A program made the position numbers and the translations under genes. The notes beneath the pieces were generated by a model. That model had not been told where the DNA came from. It saw only the letters and a program-made list of their open reading frames with translations, and searched no databases. Below, piece after piece: positions 30,880-40,511 of a stretch of 64,000 nt of DNA. Every line of letters begins with the position of its first letter. The stretch's first letter is position 1. This DNA comes from Furcasterigmium furcatum (taxonomy: Eukaryota; Ascomycota; Sordariomycetes; Glomerellales; Plectosphaerellaceae): contig BCIA01000003.1 in assembly GCA_001599815.1 (NCBI GenBank), positions 186,001 through 250,000 on the forward strand, given 5' to 3'.

Positions 30880-31289
30880 CCCTCCGGTAGATGGACGGTA
30901 GATGGACTCCGATCCCTAGTCCAGGAGGGTCGATCGAAGGAGCTGATGCCGAAAGTGGGTGCTCAAGCAGTACGAAATAGATCCGGGCAGTGGAAAATCA
31001 ACCGATAGGTGTCATGTGGTACTCTATATCGATGACTCTGATCCCCTACTGCACTTTGCCCCTCCCACAAATCACCCAGTCGATATAGGGCACCATTTGA
31101 CACACCCCAAATAGGACGAAGTAACAGATGTTGAAGGAGCCCCGAGCGACACTGAAAACTTCGCAATCGTGACCGTCGTGATGCTTTGAGGCTAAGTTGC
31201 AGACATCCTTGTGAGCGATTGACTGAATAAACCGCTCACGCTCCTTATTGAGCTTTTCTTCCGGATGGCATCCCTCATCTTGAGAACGA
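30880..31289. other. Intergenic region
   Basis: 410 bp between the rhodopsin-like gene and the transcription-factor relic. Nothing is recognised. Confidence 0.35.
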
Positions 31290-31874
31290 TGGAAGATGGC
31301 GTATCTGTGGGGGCCATTGTGTAGGGTTTGCCGATATAGTTACTTGGAGGATGTGGAGATCTGCTACGAGTCCCTGCATGCCATTCTCAGGCTCATGCGA
31401 AGCTAAAGCCGGTTCTACAAGTTCGAGCACCTCCCGCTGGACTTTTTGCAGACGCTCTCCACCGCGGCGGGCACGATCCTCATGCAGCGCCGCTTGGAAG
31501 GGGGAACGGCCGCGTCGGCCGCCTGCGACCTGGAGGAGTCTCGGTCCCTGCGCCTCGTCCTGGACGCCATGGACACGGTGCAGCATACATGGCCGTGCGT
31601 GGCCGAGGTCAAGGCGAGCATCTTGCAGGCCTGCCAGCACTGGGCGGCGGAGTCGACGGGTCCTGCGCCCGGCGTGCCCGAGGTCGACAACATGGCTGCT
31701 CTGATGGACTCTGGGATGCCTTTCCCGAGCGGCGACGGCGGATACGATCAATGGCTCGGAGAGAGTGTTGCAGGCTCCCCGGCATCCGACAACGCGATGT
31801 ACGGGGTCGATCTTGGACCACTCATCACGGACGAACTCCTTGGTGGGAGGCTCATGTGCAATACAGAGGGTTGA
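31290..31874 (+). pseudogene. C-terminal relic of a fungal-specific transcription factor
   Basis: A plus-strand frame reads ICYESLHAILRLMRS, stop, SRFYKFEHLPLDFLQTLSTA, AGTILMQRRLEGG, LEESRSLRLVLDAMDTVQ and VAEVKASILQACQ, and ends at a stop at 31872-31874. The pattern of helices (L-x-x-L-P-x-x-x-x-Q-x-L-x-x-A-G-x-x-L, then a helix with EVKASIL) matches the last part of many Zn2Cys6 regulators. The stop TAA at 31404-31406 lies in the same frame as both sides and would be Gln if CAA. No zinc cluster or N-terminal part can be found upstream. The last 100 residues are acidic and Gly/Ser-rich (MDSGMPFPSGDGGYDQWLGE), which may be an activation tail. Confidence 0.65.
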
Positions 31875-32363
31875 ATTCAACCAGCTGTAATCTATGCAAG
31901 ACATGTGTCTCTAATGCCTAGATGCGACCTTTCGCCCTTATACCGAAACGCCCTAGGCTTCCGCCAGAATCTCCAGGGTATCGGCCGCTTCTCCATCGCT
32001 TGGTTGCTTCATCAGGAACTCGACCTCTCCGGGGCCCGCGGTGATTGACCCCGGTGTAAGAAGCGACCGGAGTTGTGCTTCCCAGAGCCACCACAATATG
32101 AAGACGCGGGGTCGGACTACTTTCGCGGAGATCGTCGGTTAAAAGGGCAAGCGTGAGTCACGTCCCAGGCGTAAAGACACATCCAATGCTGAGAAACCGG
32201 CTTGGAGTGCCTGGTGCGACAAGTTTTTTTCCAGAGGCCGAAAGCCCTGGAAATATTGGATGAACATTCTTCCTCTAATTTACAAGTTGTGAGGCTCTCT
32301 TATTCTTTAGTCGAGCCGAAGAGCCTCTACACCAGCAGCCTGTCTAAAGGCTACGCACTTCAC
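31875..32363. other. Intergenic region
   Basis: 490 bp without a readable gene. The bases before 32364 form a C/T-rich leader such as precedes genuine starts (ACTTCACA just before ATG), which supports the relic that follows having been a gene start. Confidence 0.35.
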
Positions 32364-32486
32364 AATGTCGCAGCTTTTTGACATCGTTGTTTACGGGTGC
32401 ACTTCCGGCGCCAAAGCCACCTCGATTCAGGCTGCACGCCTCGGCAGACTTGTCCCTCTGGTGTCGCTGTCTGAGCATTCAGGGGT
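32364..32486 (+). pseudogene. N-terminal relic of a FAD-dependent oxidoreductase
   Basis: From ATG 32364 the frame reads MSQLFDIVVYGCTSGAKATS then IQAARLGRLVPLVSLSEHSG. This is the FAD-binding start of the same family as the intact gene at 33519 (there YDLVIVGGTGAGLAAAIQAS and LLEESAHIGG). Two glycines of the dinucleotide fold are changed (GCTSGAK in place of GGTSGG). The reading stops at about 32486, where a 38-bp A/T-rich motif shared with 59941-59978 begins; nothing of the remaining ~500 residues is found. It could be the broken partner of a tandem duplication or an older gene displaced by an insertion. Confidence 0.65.
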
Positions 32487-32522
32487 AAAAAGGAGATATA
32501 ACTATATCAACTGATATAGAGT
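32485..32522. repeat. 38-bp dispersed motif, copy 1
   Basis: Two cores, AGGAGATATAACTAT and CAACTGATATAGAGT, separated by two bases, occur here and again at 59941-59978 with 35 of 38 bases equal. The second half contains the palindromic arms CTATATCA and TGATATAG. Here the motif begins exactly where the FAD-oxidoreductase relic loses its reading. Confidence 0.75.
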
Positions 32523-33518
32523 ATTCTCGGCCTTTCGGTATCTCATACCGTTCTCCCGTGTCCAGACGGTCTGAAGCGACGAACTTCATCACCGGGACAT
32601 GTCCGAGCTCGTCCCATGTTGGCTACGGGGAATGAACCCCGACAGGGAATAACGCACCATGGAACCTTTTGTCCATTAGAATCTAAGAAGGGTCGTTGAG
32701 AGCAGGAATCACTCAAACACCTAGTTCGCTCTAAAGCGAGCTGATTCCCCGGTGCAACCACGCGCAAAAGTCTATGCAGTATTCGAATCGGTCCTCGAGG
32801 ATGCCTTCATCAACTTCAGGGACCATGGGACCACGAGACTTCGCCTCCGCTCAGCTCAGGTCAGCTCAACCCTTCTGTCCTGTCTAACGCCGTGCCCGGG
32901 AGTTGTGACCTGCGTCCTACGCTGTGGGTACCGATTCGGGCTGATCAAGGTCCATCCAACCAACTGGCTCGAGGGGAAGAAAACTGTTCCTGGAAAGTGG
33001 GATAAACGGGTTTCCACTTGCCCCGGTGGCTGGGTTGGATCGGAACGGATTCCCGGCAAAACAAGCTCCCGCCGAGCAACCTCCACTGCTTATTGTATCG
33101 ACGTCCACGCCTCCAGAAGCAGCAAGAGTCCACTTGCCCACTGATCCACAGTCGAACATCCGAGCGCTCACTACCCGCGCATGGCGTGGGTTCGAGGATG
33201 GATTCGAAGCTAAATGCCGCAACCGCGTCAACTCCGAGAACAAGGTACCAAGGTACGTGACTCATCTAGTGTCTCAACTGACTCCGGCACTCGTCGATCG
33301 CGCCTCAATACCTTAGGTAATTAGCTACTTATTATGTACTAGTACTATTAGCAAGGGAAAACGGGTTGAGAAGTCAACGGCCATGGAGCTCCCCATGGGG
33401 TTGCAGCCGGGAGAATCAATCTCCCCAGCCAGCCCCGCCGCCGCAATGAAAAAGGGTGATGGGGACTTTCCAAATCTAACGGGTTGTCAAGGACTCAAGG
33501 CCAATCCTCCCTGTCATC
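32523..33518. other. Unassigned sequence between the FAD relic and the intact FAD oxidoreductase
   Basis: About 1 kb. A small hairpin (TCGCTTTAGAGCGA on the minus strand, near 32728-32741) lies inside. Short frames at 32752-33144 and 33018-33316 show no family. The 150 bases before 33519 act as promoter and leader of the next gene. It may be the body of an unidentified inserted element, but no terminal repeats were found. Confidence 0.35.
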
Positions 33519-35498
33519 ATGCGCACCTCCTGGACTCTGGCCGTTGTCTCGATGGTCCCATGGACAACCATGGCACGCGGAATCATCTCGCCCAAGAGCT
33601 GTCAGTATGACCTCGTCATCGTCGGTGGCACAGGTGCTGGCTTAGCAGCCGCCATCCAGGCATCCCGCCTTAACCTGACGGTTGCCCTCCTCGAGGAAAG
33701 CGCCCATATCGGAGGCATCGCCATTGAGGGCGCAGGTGGTGCCGACCTCGACTCTCAAGTAAGCACACATCCCGCAAGAGCGAAAGAGAACTGCCACTGA
33801 CTCGCCCGCCAAGCCCAATTTTCAGAACTCGCTCACTGCCGGGCCTCTTGTGCTTGAGCTCTACCGACGAATGGCTGCTGTGTATGGCCGTCTGGAGGCA
33901 TTCGACGAAGCCCGAGCCAAGGGTGTCAAGTCCAGAGACCTGTGGCGCTACGAGTGCCACAAGGGCGAGCAGATGTTTCTCGACTGGCTTGAAGAGGAAA
34001 ACGTGGACGTGTTCATCAATACTGCCCTCAAGGGTACTGGCAATGGCGACGGGGTGATCAAAGAGGATACCGCCATCAAAAGCGTCATCAGCGAGTGTGG
34101 CCGCCGATTTTCGGCACAGTATTTCATCGACGCCACCTACGAGGGCGATCTCTTTGCTTCGGCAGGGGTGAATTACGTCCTTGGCCGCGAATCTGTGCAG
34201 GTCTTCAACGAGTCTTATGCAGGCGTCCAGCACAACTCGAGATACTCGAACCTCCAAGTGCCCGTCGATCCTTATATCCAGAAAGGTAACGCAGCAAGTG
34301 GGCTGATTCCCTCGGTTCAAGATCAACCCCTTGGCGAAGCGGGCTCGGGGTAAGTAGTTCCACTTCCATGCCGTCCTCGATGCTGTCCTGCGATCGGCTG
34401 ACAAGACCCGTTCCCCGCCGGTTAGCGATGAAAACATACAGGCCTACTCCTGGCGCCTCTGCCTGACCAACAGAACCGAGAACCAAGTAGCGTTTGAAAA
34501 GCCTGACAACTACGATCCCTCGCAATACGTTATTTACCCGCGCTATGTTGAGGCTGGAGGCCAGGTCTTCACACCTCCCGTCGTGGTGCCTAATGACAAG
34601 ACGGACCTCATCGGTAGCACATCCCTGGGACTCGGCTTCGACATGCCTGGCCGAACCCTCGCATATCCCGAGGCCAGCAGGAAGGAGAGACTCATGATAT
34701 CGAAGGAGCTCGAGAATTGGCAACGAGGTGAGAGACCGCCCCCTCGCCAAGTCTTACCTCCATTTTATCGGTGATGATACCTTGCCGCCAGAATACTGAC
34801 AGCTATATCAGGGCTGCTCTACTTCCTCGCCAACGACGATTCCATGCCCGAGTCCGTTCGGGCAGAATGGAGAAAATGGGGCTACGCCAAAGACGAGTTT
34901 ACTGATAACGGCAACTTTCCCCGCCGCATGTACGCCCGTGGCCTTCGCCGCATGCAGCGCAACGACCTCATCATCACCTCGAAGTGGCACGAATATGACG
35001 TTCCAGCATACGTGGTCGAAGACCCAGTTCTAGTCAACCTCTGGCCTCAGGTACGTTCTTCCAAGGCACATGCCCCCGTACCCTGAAAAGGTGGACTGAC
35101 GTGGAGATGCCTGCTAGGACGTTCATGCCGTTCGCCGCATTGTCAAAGACGGCGCCATCTATGACGAGGGCTTCATTTGGAACGAAGGCCCCCCCTGGAA
35201 ACCTTTCACCCTTCCATACAAGGCCATCGTGCCGCACAAATCCCAGGCTAGCAACCTCCTCACCCCCGTGGCGCCTTCAAGCTCATACCTGGGCCACGGA
35301 CTTGTCCGTACCGAGCACACATTCACCACCCTGGGCCAAGTCAGCGCATTTGCCGTTGCTGTTGCGATCAAGGAGGGCTCCCCAAGTGCGGAAGAGATCC
35401 CTTATGAGCGTCTACGAGAGTACCTGGACAATGCCGGATTCGTGCTAGACGTGACGGCGAATGGAATCCCTCAGAAGGTCATAAGCCCCGAGCGATGA
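33519..35498 (+). CDS. Secreted FAD-dependent oxidoreductase (FAD_oxidored family)
   Basis: Five exons, 33519-33758, 33826-34349, 34426-34727, 34812-35050 and 35118-35498, give 561 aa, all GT-AG and in phase. The N-terminus MRTSWTLAVVSMVPWTTMAR is a likely signal peptide. Next comes the FAD fold YDLVIVGGTGAGLAAAIQAS with the closing LLEESAHIGG, then QNSLTAGPLVLELYRRM, FIDATYEGDLFASAGV and YVLGRESVQVFNE. YFIDATYEGDL and RESVQVFNESYAG mark the family of secreted or vacuolar flavoenzymes often annotated only as FAD-dependent oxidoreductase. The C-terminal third carries SKWHEYDVPAYVVED, YKAIVPHK and HTFTTLGQVSAFAVAVAIK, again family-typical. The substrate is unknown. A broken relative lies 1 kb upstream in the same orientation. 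Confidence 0.85.
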
Positions 35499-35939
35499 GG
35501 TCAAAGTCGACATGCGTGGAACATTCCCGACCGGCCACGTTCAGCGTGATTTGGATCTACTACTCACCCGATATGTCTTTGTGGATTCAAGAGGTTCTAT
35601 TGGTGTTGGCTCAGTCGAATGTTGCTGGGCGGGTGTGAGAGGAGGGCTGACGATCTCCGTCGCAATTCTGGCTTTGCTTTCTCTAAGTAGGTAAGTATGT
35701 AATCCGAAGCATTATGGGGCTTGCTAGGCCTACGTCCAGTCTACTAGAAATCTCGTATTGATACCCTTTTCTCCGTAGGTTGTTCTTTTCTGATTTAGAA
35801 CCTCTAGCTCCTTTCCGCTCTAATATACAAACTGGCCCTTACCCATCTTGTTCTTGGGCCTCCACCAGCTATCGCCAATACAAATGCATTACCCGTCTGA
35901 GAATTTGTCTCAAGAGCCCGTCAAAACGATCCGTCTAGC
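35499..35939. other. Intergenic region between convergent genes
   Basis: 440 bp between the stops of the FAD oxidoreductase (plus) and the DHA2 exporter (minus). A/T-rich patches (e.g. ATATACAAACTGG at 35822) may serve the 3' ends. No gene is seen. Confidence 0.4.
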
Positions 35940-37772
35940 TTATTGCCCGGCGCTTTTCTCTTCTTGCTGCACTCCGGCCGCATCTCTCGCCTTCTGCGCC
36001 TCCTTTTTCACGCTCTTGAATTCCAAGCCGCTGATTCCGAGAACGACGAGACACGAGAGAACCAGCCCGACGATAAAGACATCTCGCAAAGCGGCATTGT
36101 ACGCCACCAGGACCGTATCTCGCAGGTCTTCGGGAACCGAGCTCAGCAACGATGTCGCGCCGCTCGCAATGATCCGCTGCGGATCAAGGCCATCCACACC
36201 AGACAACCTGCTGCTCAGGCGTGTCAGCAACACGTTGTTGCCGACGGGGACGAAGATGGATGCGCCCAGCAGCTGCAGGAAGAACATGAGCGAGGTCCCG
36301 ATGGGCACGTCCCTGGTCGGGAGGACGGTCTGGGCCGCGAGGTTGGGCGCCTGGAAACACATGCCCAGGCCGAAGCCGAAGAGGATCTGGTAGCCTATCC
36401 ACTTGGCCATCGGGGTATCAACCTGCAGGGTCGTCAAGAGACCTGCTCCAATCGCCATGATGCAGGAGCCGAGGATGGCGGAGGGGGTGTAGTAGCCCCC
36501 CTTCTGGACTGCAAATCCGTTGATGATGGAGGCCAGAACGGTGGAGAGCATGAGCGGGAGCAGGCGGATTCCGGACTCGACGGCCGAGACGCCGGTGATG
36601 GATTGGAACCACAAGGGAAGAAAGTAAGCTGGAACAAGGAGTCAGCATATATCTCGAAGCGGAAGTGCGGGCTGTAGGAACTCACTGAAGATGTACATGG
36701 AGCTACCGATCCAGATCGTCGCCCAGCTGCCGGCAATGATACTTCGATGCTTGAAGATCCTCGGAGGCAGGGTCGCTGTTCGAGGCAGGAAGATCTGGAC
36801 AGAAACAAATGCGATAGCCAAGATGCCCATGACGACGAAGAGGGCAACGATGCGACCATTGTTCCACTGTGAAGAGACGGTCAGTCTGGGCTCAGGTGAC
36901 GGAAACGAGGGATGACTGACGGCATACTTCTGTCCACCCCACTGGAGGACAAGAACGAGGCAGACGACCGCACCCATCAGCACGGTTGTGCCAATTCCAT
37001 CAAGCTGAGATAGCTTCTCTTTGATGGGCGCCTGCGTCGTGTCGCGGTGCGGGATGCGGAGGGAGTAGGCGACGGTGGCAAGCGCGACAGCGCCGAAGGG
37101 AAGGTTGATAAAAAAGCACCATCTCCATGTTACGTGAGAGGTGAAAGCTCCTCCGATGAGGGGGCCAACGATGGAGGCAATGCCGAAGAGAGCGCCGAAC
37201 AGGCCCTGAATCCGTGGTCGTTTCTCAAGGGGCACGGCATACATGATACAAACAATCTAAGAAGAAATTCTGGGTCAGTCCGGGGATTCAAAATGACAGG
37301 GTCTGATTGTACTCACGGTGCCGGAGAAGATACCGGCCGCGCCGACGCCCTGGACTGAGCGTCCGACGATGAAAGCCGTCGAGGTGGGAGCGGCGCCGCA
37401 AATTGCCGATCCGACCTCGAAGAGCGTGATGCTAGACAGAAGAAGGGCCTTCACGGACCAGAAGGTGTACAGCTTTCCGAAAGAGAGCTGAAAGGCGCAG
37501 GAGGTCAGGAGATAGGCGCTGCCATACCAGCCGACGTCGGTGAGCGAGTTGAATTCGTCTGTGATCTGCGGGATGGCGGTGGTGATGATGGTGCGGTCCA
37601 GGGCGACGAGGAAGATGCTGATGAATACTGTTACGAGCACCAGGAGGACTTGACTCTTTGTCATGGCGATCTCCGCGCTGGGAGGGCCTCCTTTGCTTTC
37701 CACTGCGTCATTTCTAGATGCCTCAACGTCGCTTGGAGGGGCAGTGCCCTTGAGGCTGTTTTCGGAGGTCAT
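35940..37772 (-). CDS. MFS drug:H+ antiporter, DHA2 family (14 helices)
   Basis: Four exons, 37772-37317, 37256-36921, 36866-36686 and 36628-35940, give 553 aa, all junctions in phase. After a hydrophilic start the helices begin QVLLVLVTVFISIFLVALDR. LDRTIITTAIPQI is the DHA2 motif D1 and FGALFGIASIVGPLIGGAF is the antiporter motif C; WRWCFFINLPFGA and the closing YFLPLWFQSITGVSAVESGI are family-typical. Members export drugs, siderophore-like compounds or fungal metabolites across the plasma membrane by proton antiport. The start is divergent from the Zn2Cys6 regulator at 38226 with a 453-bp shared promoter, which suggests that regulator controls it. No biosynthetic genes lie near, so a detoxification role is more likely than metabolite export. 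Confidence 0.9.
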
Positions 37773-38225
37773 GTTGAGGCTTGATGGTGTGAGTTAGGGA
37801 TGGTGGGTGAGGATGAAGAGACAGGGACCATGACCGACAAGCTGGCCATGGCACTCTTATAGAATCAGTCAAAATTTTGTGGATGTCTGTTTGATTTAAT
37901 TCTATTCGGAGCCTACACAGACTTTTCGGTTTGTAGGCATCACCTGGCGCCTCTGAGCGGCAAGTCGGCAACTCTTCGGGAGATAGTAAAGTCCGGTGCG
38001 CTACAAGTTGGAGGGGTCATCATTTTGCGGAGTGATCTAGCACTGTCGAGTCGCCGGAACTTACTAAAGCCCGAGGCCGGCAAAGTCGGCACGGATACGA
38101 GGAGTCTAGACTGAGACAACACCCCAAAGTCTTGAGCATGCATGACACCACCATCTCTCGGACTTGCTATCCCCCGAGCTGTCCCAGACATCCAAGTATG
38201 ATCGATCATCTAGCATCCTCTCATC
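37773..38225. promoter_or_regulatory. Shared divergent promoter (DHA2 exporter / Zn2Cys6 regulator) with repeated CGG pairs
   Basis: Two almost equal motifs stand in the same orientation: CGGCAAGTCGGCAA (37958-37971) and CGGCAAAGTCGGCAC (38078-38092). Each is a direct pair of CGG triplets with 5 or 6 bases between. Zn2Cys6 proteins bind spaced CGG triplets, so these are candidate operator sites for the regulator encoded next door. The sites are seen; binding is inferred. Confidence 0.5.
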
Positions 38226-40349
38226 ATGTCTGCGCCAAACGAGGAGGGCACACGCGATCCAACATCAACACCCGCACGAGCGCCTACATCCGGCAGAATG
38301 CTCTCGTGTATGTCCTGCCAACATCGCAAGGTCAAGTGCGATCGCAATCATCCCTGCGGGAACTGCGTCAAAGCTCATGTCACCTGCGTCCCGGTCACCC
38401 AGGCTCGCCCACGAAGGAGAAGATTTCCCGAGAGGGAGCTGCTCGACCGCCTCCGAGCCTACGAGGACCTCCTCCGTCGGAACGGCGTCAAGTTCGAGCC
38501 CCTTCACGGAGACAACGTCAGCGCAAGCACCCCTGCAGCTTCAGACGCGACACAGGAGAACACCCCGTCTCCCTCGACCGTGACAGGGAGTGTTGGGAAC
38601 GAGGCAGGAAGGATCTGGTATGCGCCCGGCCAGGAGCAGCAGGAAGCTGGCGGTGACGAGTCCGATTTTCTCAACGACTGCGTGCGAGAGCATGCCATCC
38701 GGAGTGCCTGGGACGGGCTGTTCGGCAACAGCAACCACCTCTTGTTCGGCCAGAATACGTCGTCCATGGACCGGTCGGCGCTCCATCCCTCACCGATCCA
38801 GGTGCTGCGACTCTGGCAGGCATATCTCGACAACGTCAACCCCATCCTCAAGGTCACTCATGCCCCGAGCCTCCAAGGCCGCATCATCGAGGCGGCGGCG
38901 GGTGATATCAAGAGCATAGACCCGATCATGGAGGCGCTCATGTTCGGCATTTACTGCATCGCCACGAGCAGCCTCAGCAACGACGAGTGCCAGTCCATGC
39001 TGGGGATGACCAAGGAGGACGCCATGAAGAACTTCCAATCCGGGAGCCAGCAATCACTGCTGAACTGCAGATTCCTGCAAACCACTGACCGGAACTGCCT
39101 GACGGCGTACTTCCTCTATCTCTGCGCCATGCGACCGCTTACCGACCCGCGCTCTCTCTGCCCGATGATCGCGATCGCCGTCCGCATAGCCCAGAGCATG
39201 AGGCTCCACAGAGAGCACGCGCTTGCGAAGTGTACCGTGTTCGAGGCCGAGATGCGTAGGCGCCTTTGGTGGGCTCTTGTGATGTTCGACACGCGCATCG
39301 GCCAGCTGGCGTACTCCGACAGCAGCATCATGGCGCCGACGTGGGACTGCAAGGTGCCCCTGAATGTCAACGACATCGACCTCCGCCCGGACATGACGGA
39401 GCTTCCGGCGCCGCAGCAGGGCAAAGGCACGGATGCGGTCTTCGCCGTCGTGCGTGGGGAGCTGGCGGACTGGGTACGGAACGCGCCCTTTCATCTCGAC
39501 TTCACGAACCCTGGGCTGAAGCCGATCGCGAGGAAACTGCCCGGAGACGCCGACCTGGGGTTGTTCGAGGCGAGGATCGAGGATGAGTACCTCCGCCATC
39601 TGGACCAGGGCAACCCCGTCCACTTCATGACAACCTGGACGGCTCGGTGCCACTTCGCAAAGTGTCACATCATCCGGCAGTATTCAGACCGCCGTCTTCC
39701 GCAGACAGACGCGCAGCGGGATGCCAACCTTCACCAGGCCTTTCGTATGCTGGACTGCGACACACGCATTCTGGCCTCGCCCATGACGAAGGGCTACCTC
39801 TGGTTTCTGCAGTTTCACTTCCCGTTCCCGGCGTATCTCTTCATCGTGCAGGAGCTGAGGAGGAGACCGCAGAGCCCGCTCGCCGAACAGGCGTGGGAAG
39901 TCATGTACCTGAACTACGAGGTCCGATTTGGTCCTTTGAGCCTGGACGAGCACCCCCTGATGGAGATGTTTGCCCAGGTTGTGATAAAGGCCTGGGAGAC
40001 TATCCAGAAGGAAGCGAGAGAGGCGGGACAGTCCACGAAAACACCCAAGATTGTGGCAACCATTGAGCGGAAGATCGCTGAGAGAGACCAGAGCCGCCGT
40101 GACGCCCGGGCTGCGGCAAACGACAAGATGCAGGAAGGCACCACAGAAATGGTGGACGGCTTCCCGACCCCGGCCATGTCTATGGACTTTTCTAGCACAG
40201 GGGGAGCGGGCTTTGGGGGCGGCTACGGCGATTTCACGTGGATGGGACCGCCTTCGTATGTCCTGGGAGACATGATCGCCAGCGGGGTTTTAGGGGATGT
40301 CGACATGAGCCAGCTGGATGGTTCTGCGACATCAACGCGGTGGGGATGA
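38226..40349 (+). CDS. Zn2Cys6 transcription factor
   Basis: A single exon of 707 aa. The binuclear zinc cluster lies at residues ~28-54 (CMSCQHRKVKC, then CGNC and VKAHVTC; spacing C-x2-C-x6-C-x5-C-x2-C-x6-C). It is followed by a basic linker ARPRRRRFPE and a helix LLDRLRAYEDLLRRNG that could form the dimer coiled coil. The fungal-specific TF domain runs from about residue 190 (PSPIQVLRLWQAYLDNVNPI) with FLYLCAMRPL, EMRRRLWWALVMFDTRIGQL and SDSSIMAPTWDCKVPLNVND, very typical. The C-terminus is Gly/Met-rich. It is divergent from the DHA2 exporter, whose promoter it probably controls together with its own. Confidence 0.92.
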   Translation: MSAPNEEGTRDPTSTPARAPTSGRMLSCMSCQHRKVKCDRNHPCGNCVKAHVTCVPVTQARPRRRRFPERELLDRLRAYEDLLRRNGVKFEPLHGDNVSASTPAASDATQENTPSPSTVTGSVGNEAGRIWYAPGQEQQEAGGDESDFLNDCVREHAIRSAWDGLFGNSNHLLFGQNTSSMDRSALHPSPIQVLRLWQAYLDNVNPILKVTHAPSLQGRIIEAAAGDIKSIDPIMEALMFGIYCIATSSLSNDECQSMLGMTKEDAMKNFQSGSQQSLLNCRFLQTTDRNCLTAYFLYLCAMRPLTDPRSLCPMIAIAVRIAQSMRLHREHALAKCTVFEAEMRRRLWWALVMFDTRIGQLAYSDSSIMAPTWDCKVPLNVNDIDLRPDMTELPAPQQGKGTDAVFAVVRGELADWVRNAPFHLDFTNPGLKPIARKLPGDADLGLFEARIEDEYLRHLDQGNPVHFMTTWTARCHFAKCHIIRQYSDRRLPQTDAQRDANLHQAFRMLDCDTRILASPMTKGYLWFLQFHFPFPAYLFIVQELRRRPQSPLAEQAWEVMYLNYEVRFGPLSLDEHPLMEMFAQVVIKAWETIQKEAREAGQSTKTPKIVATIERKIAERDQSRRDARAAANDKMQEGTTEMVDGFPTPAMSMDFSSTGGAGFGGGYGDFTWMGPPSYVLGDMIASGVLGDVDMSQLDGSATSTRWG

Positions 40350-40511
40350 GACACATCTCTCAGTATAATATGCTCATCCATAATAAAGAAAGGAAAACTA
40401 CTCCGGCCCATGATGATGCTCAGTTGCTTATGCCAAATATGCGAGAAAATGAGGTTGCCTGCTCCACGCTTGATGAAATGCCTGTGATCCCCCCGCAACC
40501 GGCCATGCTTA

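Noticed and set aside
31275..31904. 209-codon minus-strand frame
   Set aside because: It is antisense to the transcription-factor relic, whose plus-strand reading shows the expected helices. The minus reading is Arg/His-rich noise.
32523..33500. LTR retrotransposon or DNA transposon body
   Set aside because: The 38-bp motif and a hairpin hint at an element, but I found no long terminal repeats, no integrase, reverse transcriptase or transposase reading, and no target-site duplication.
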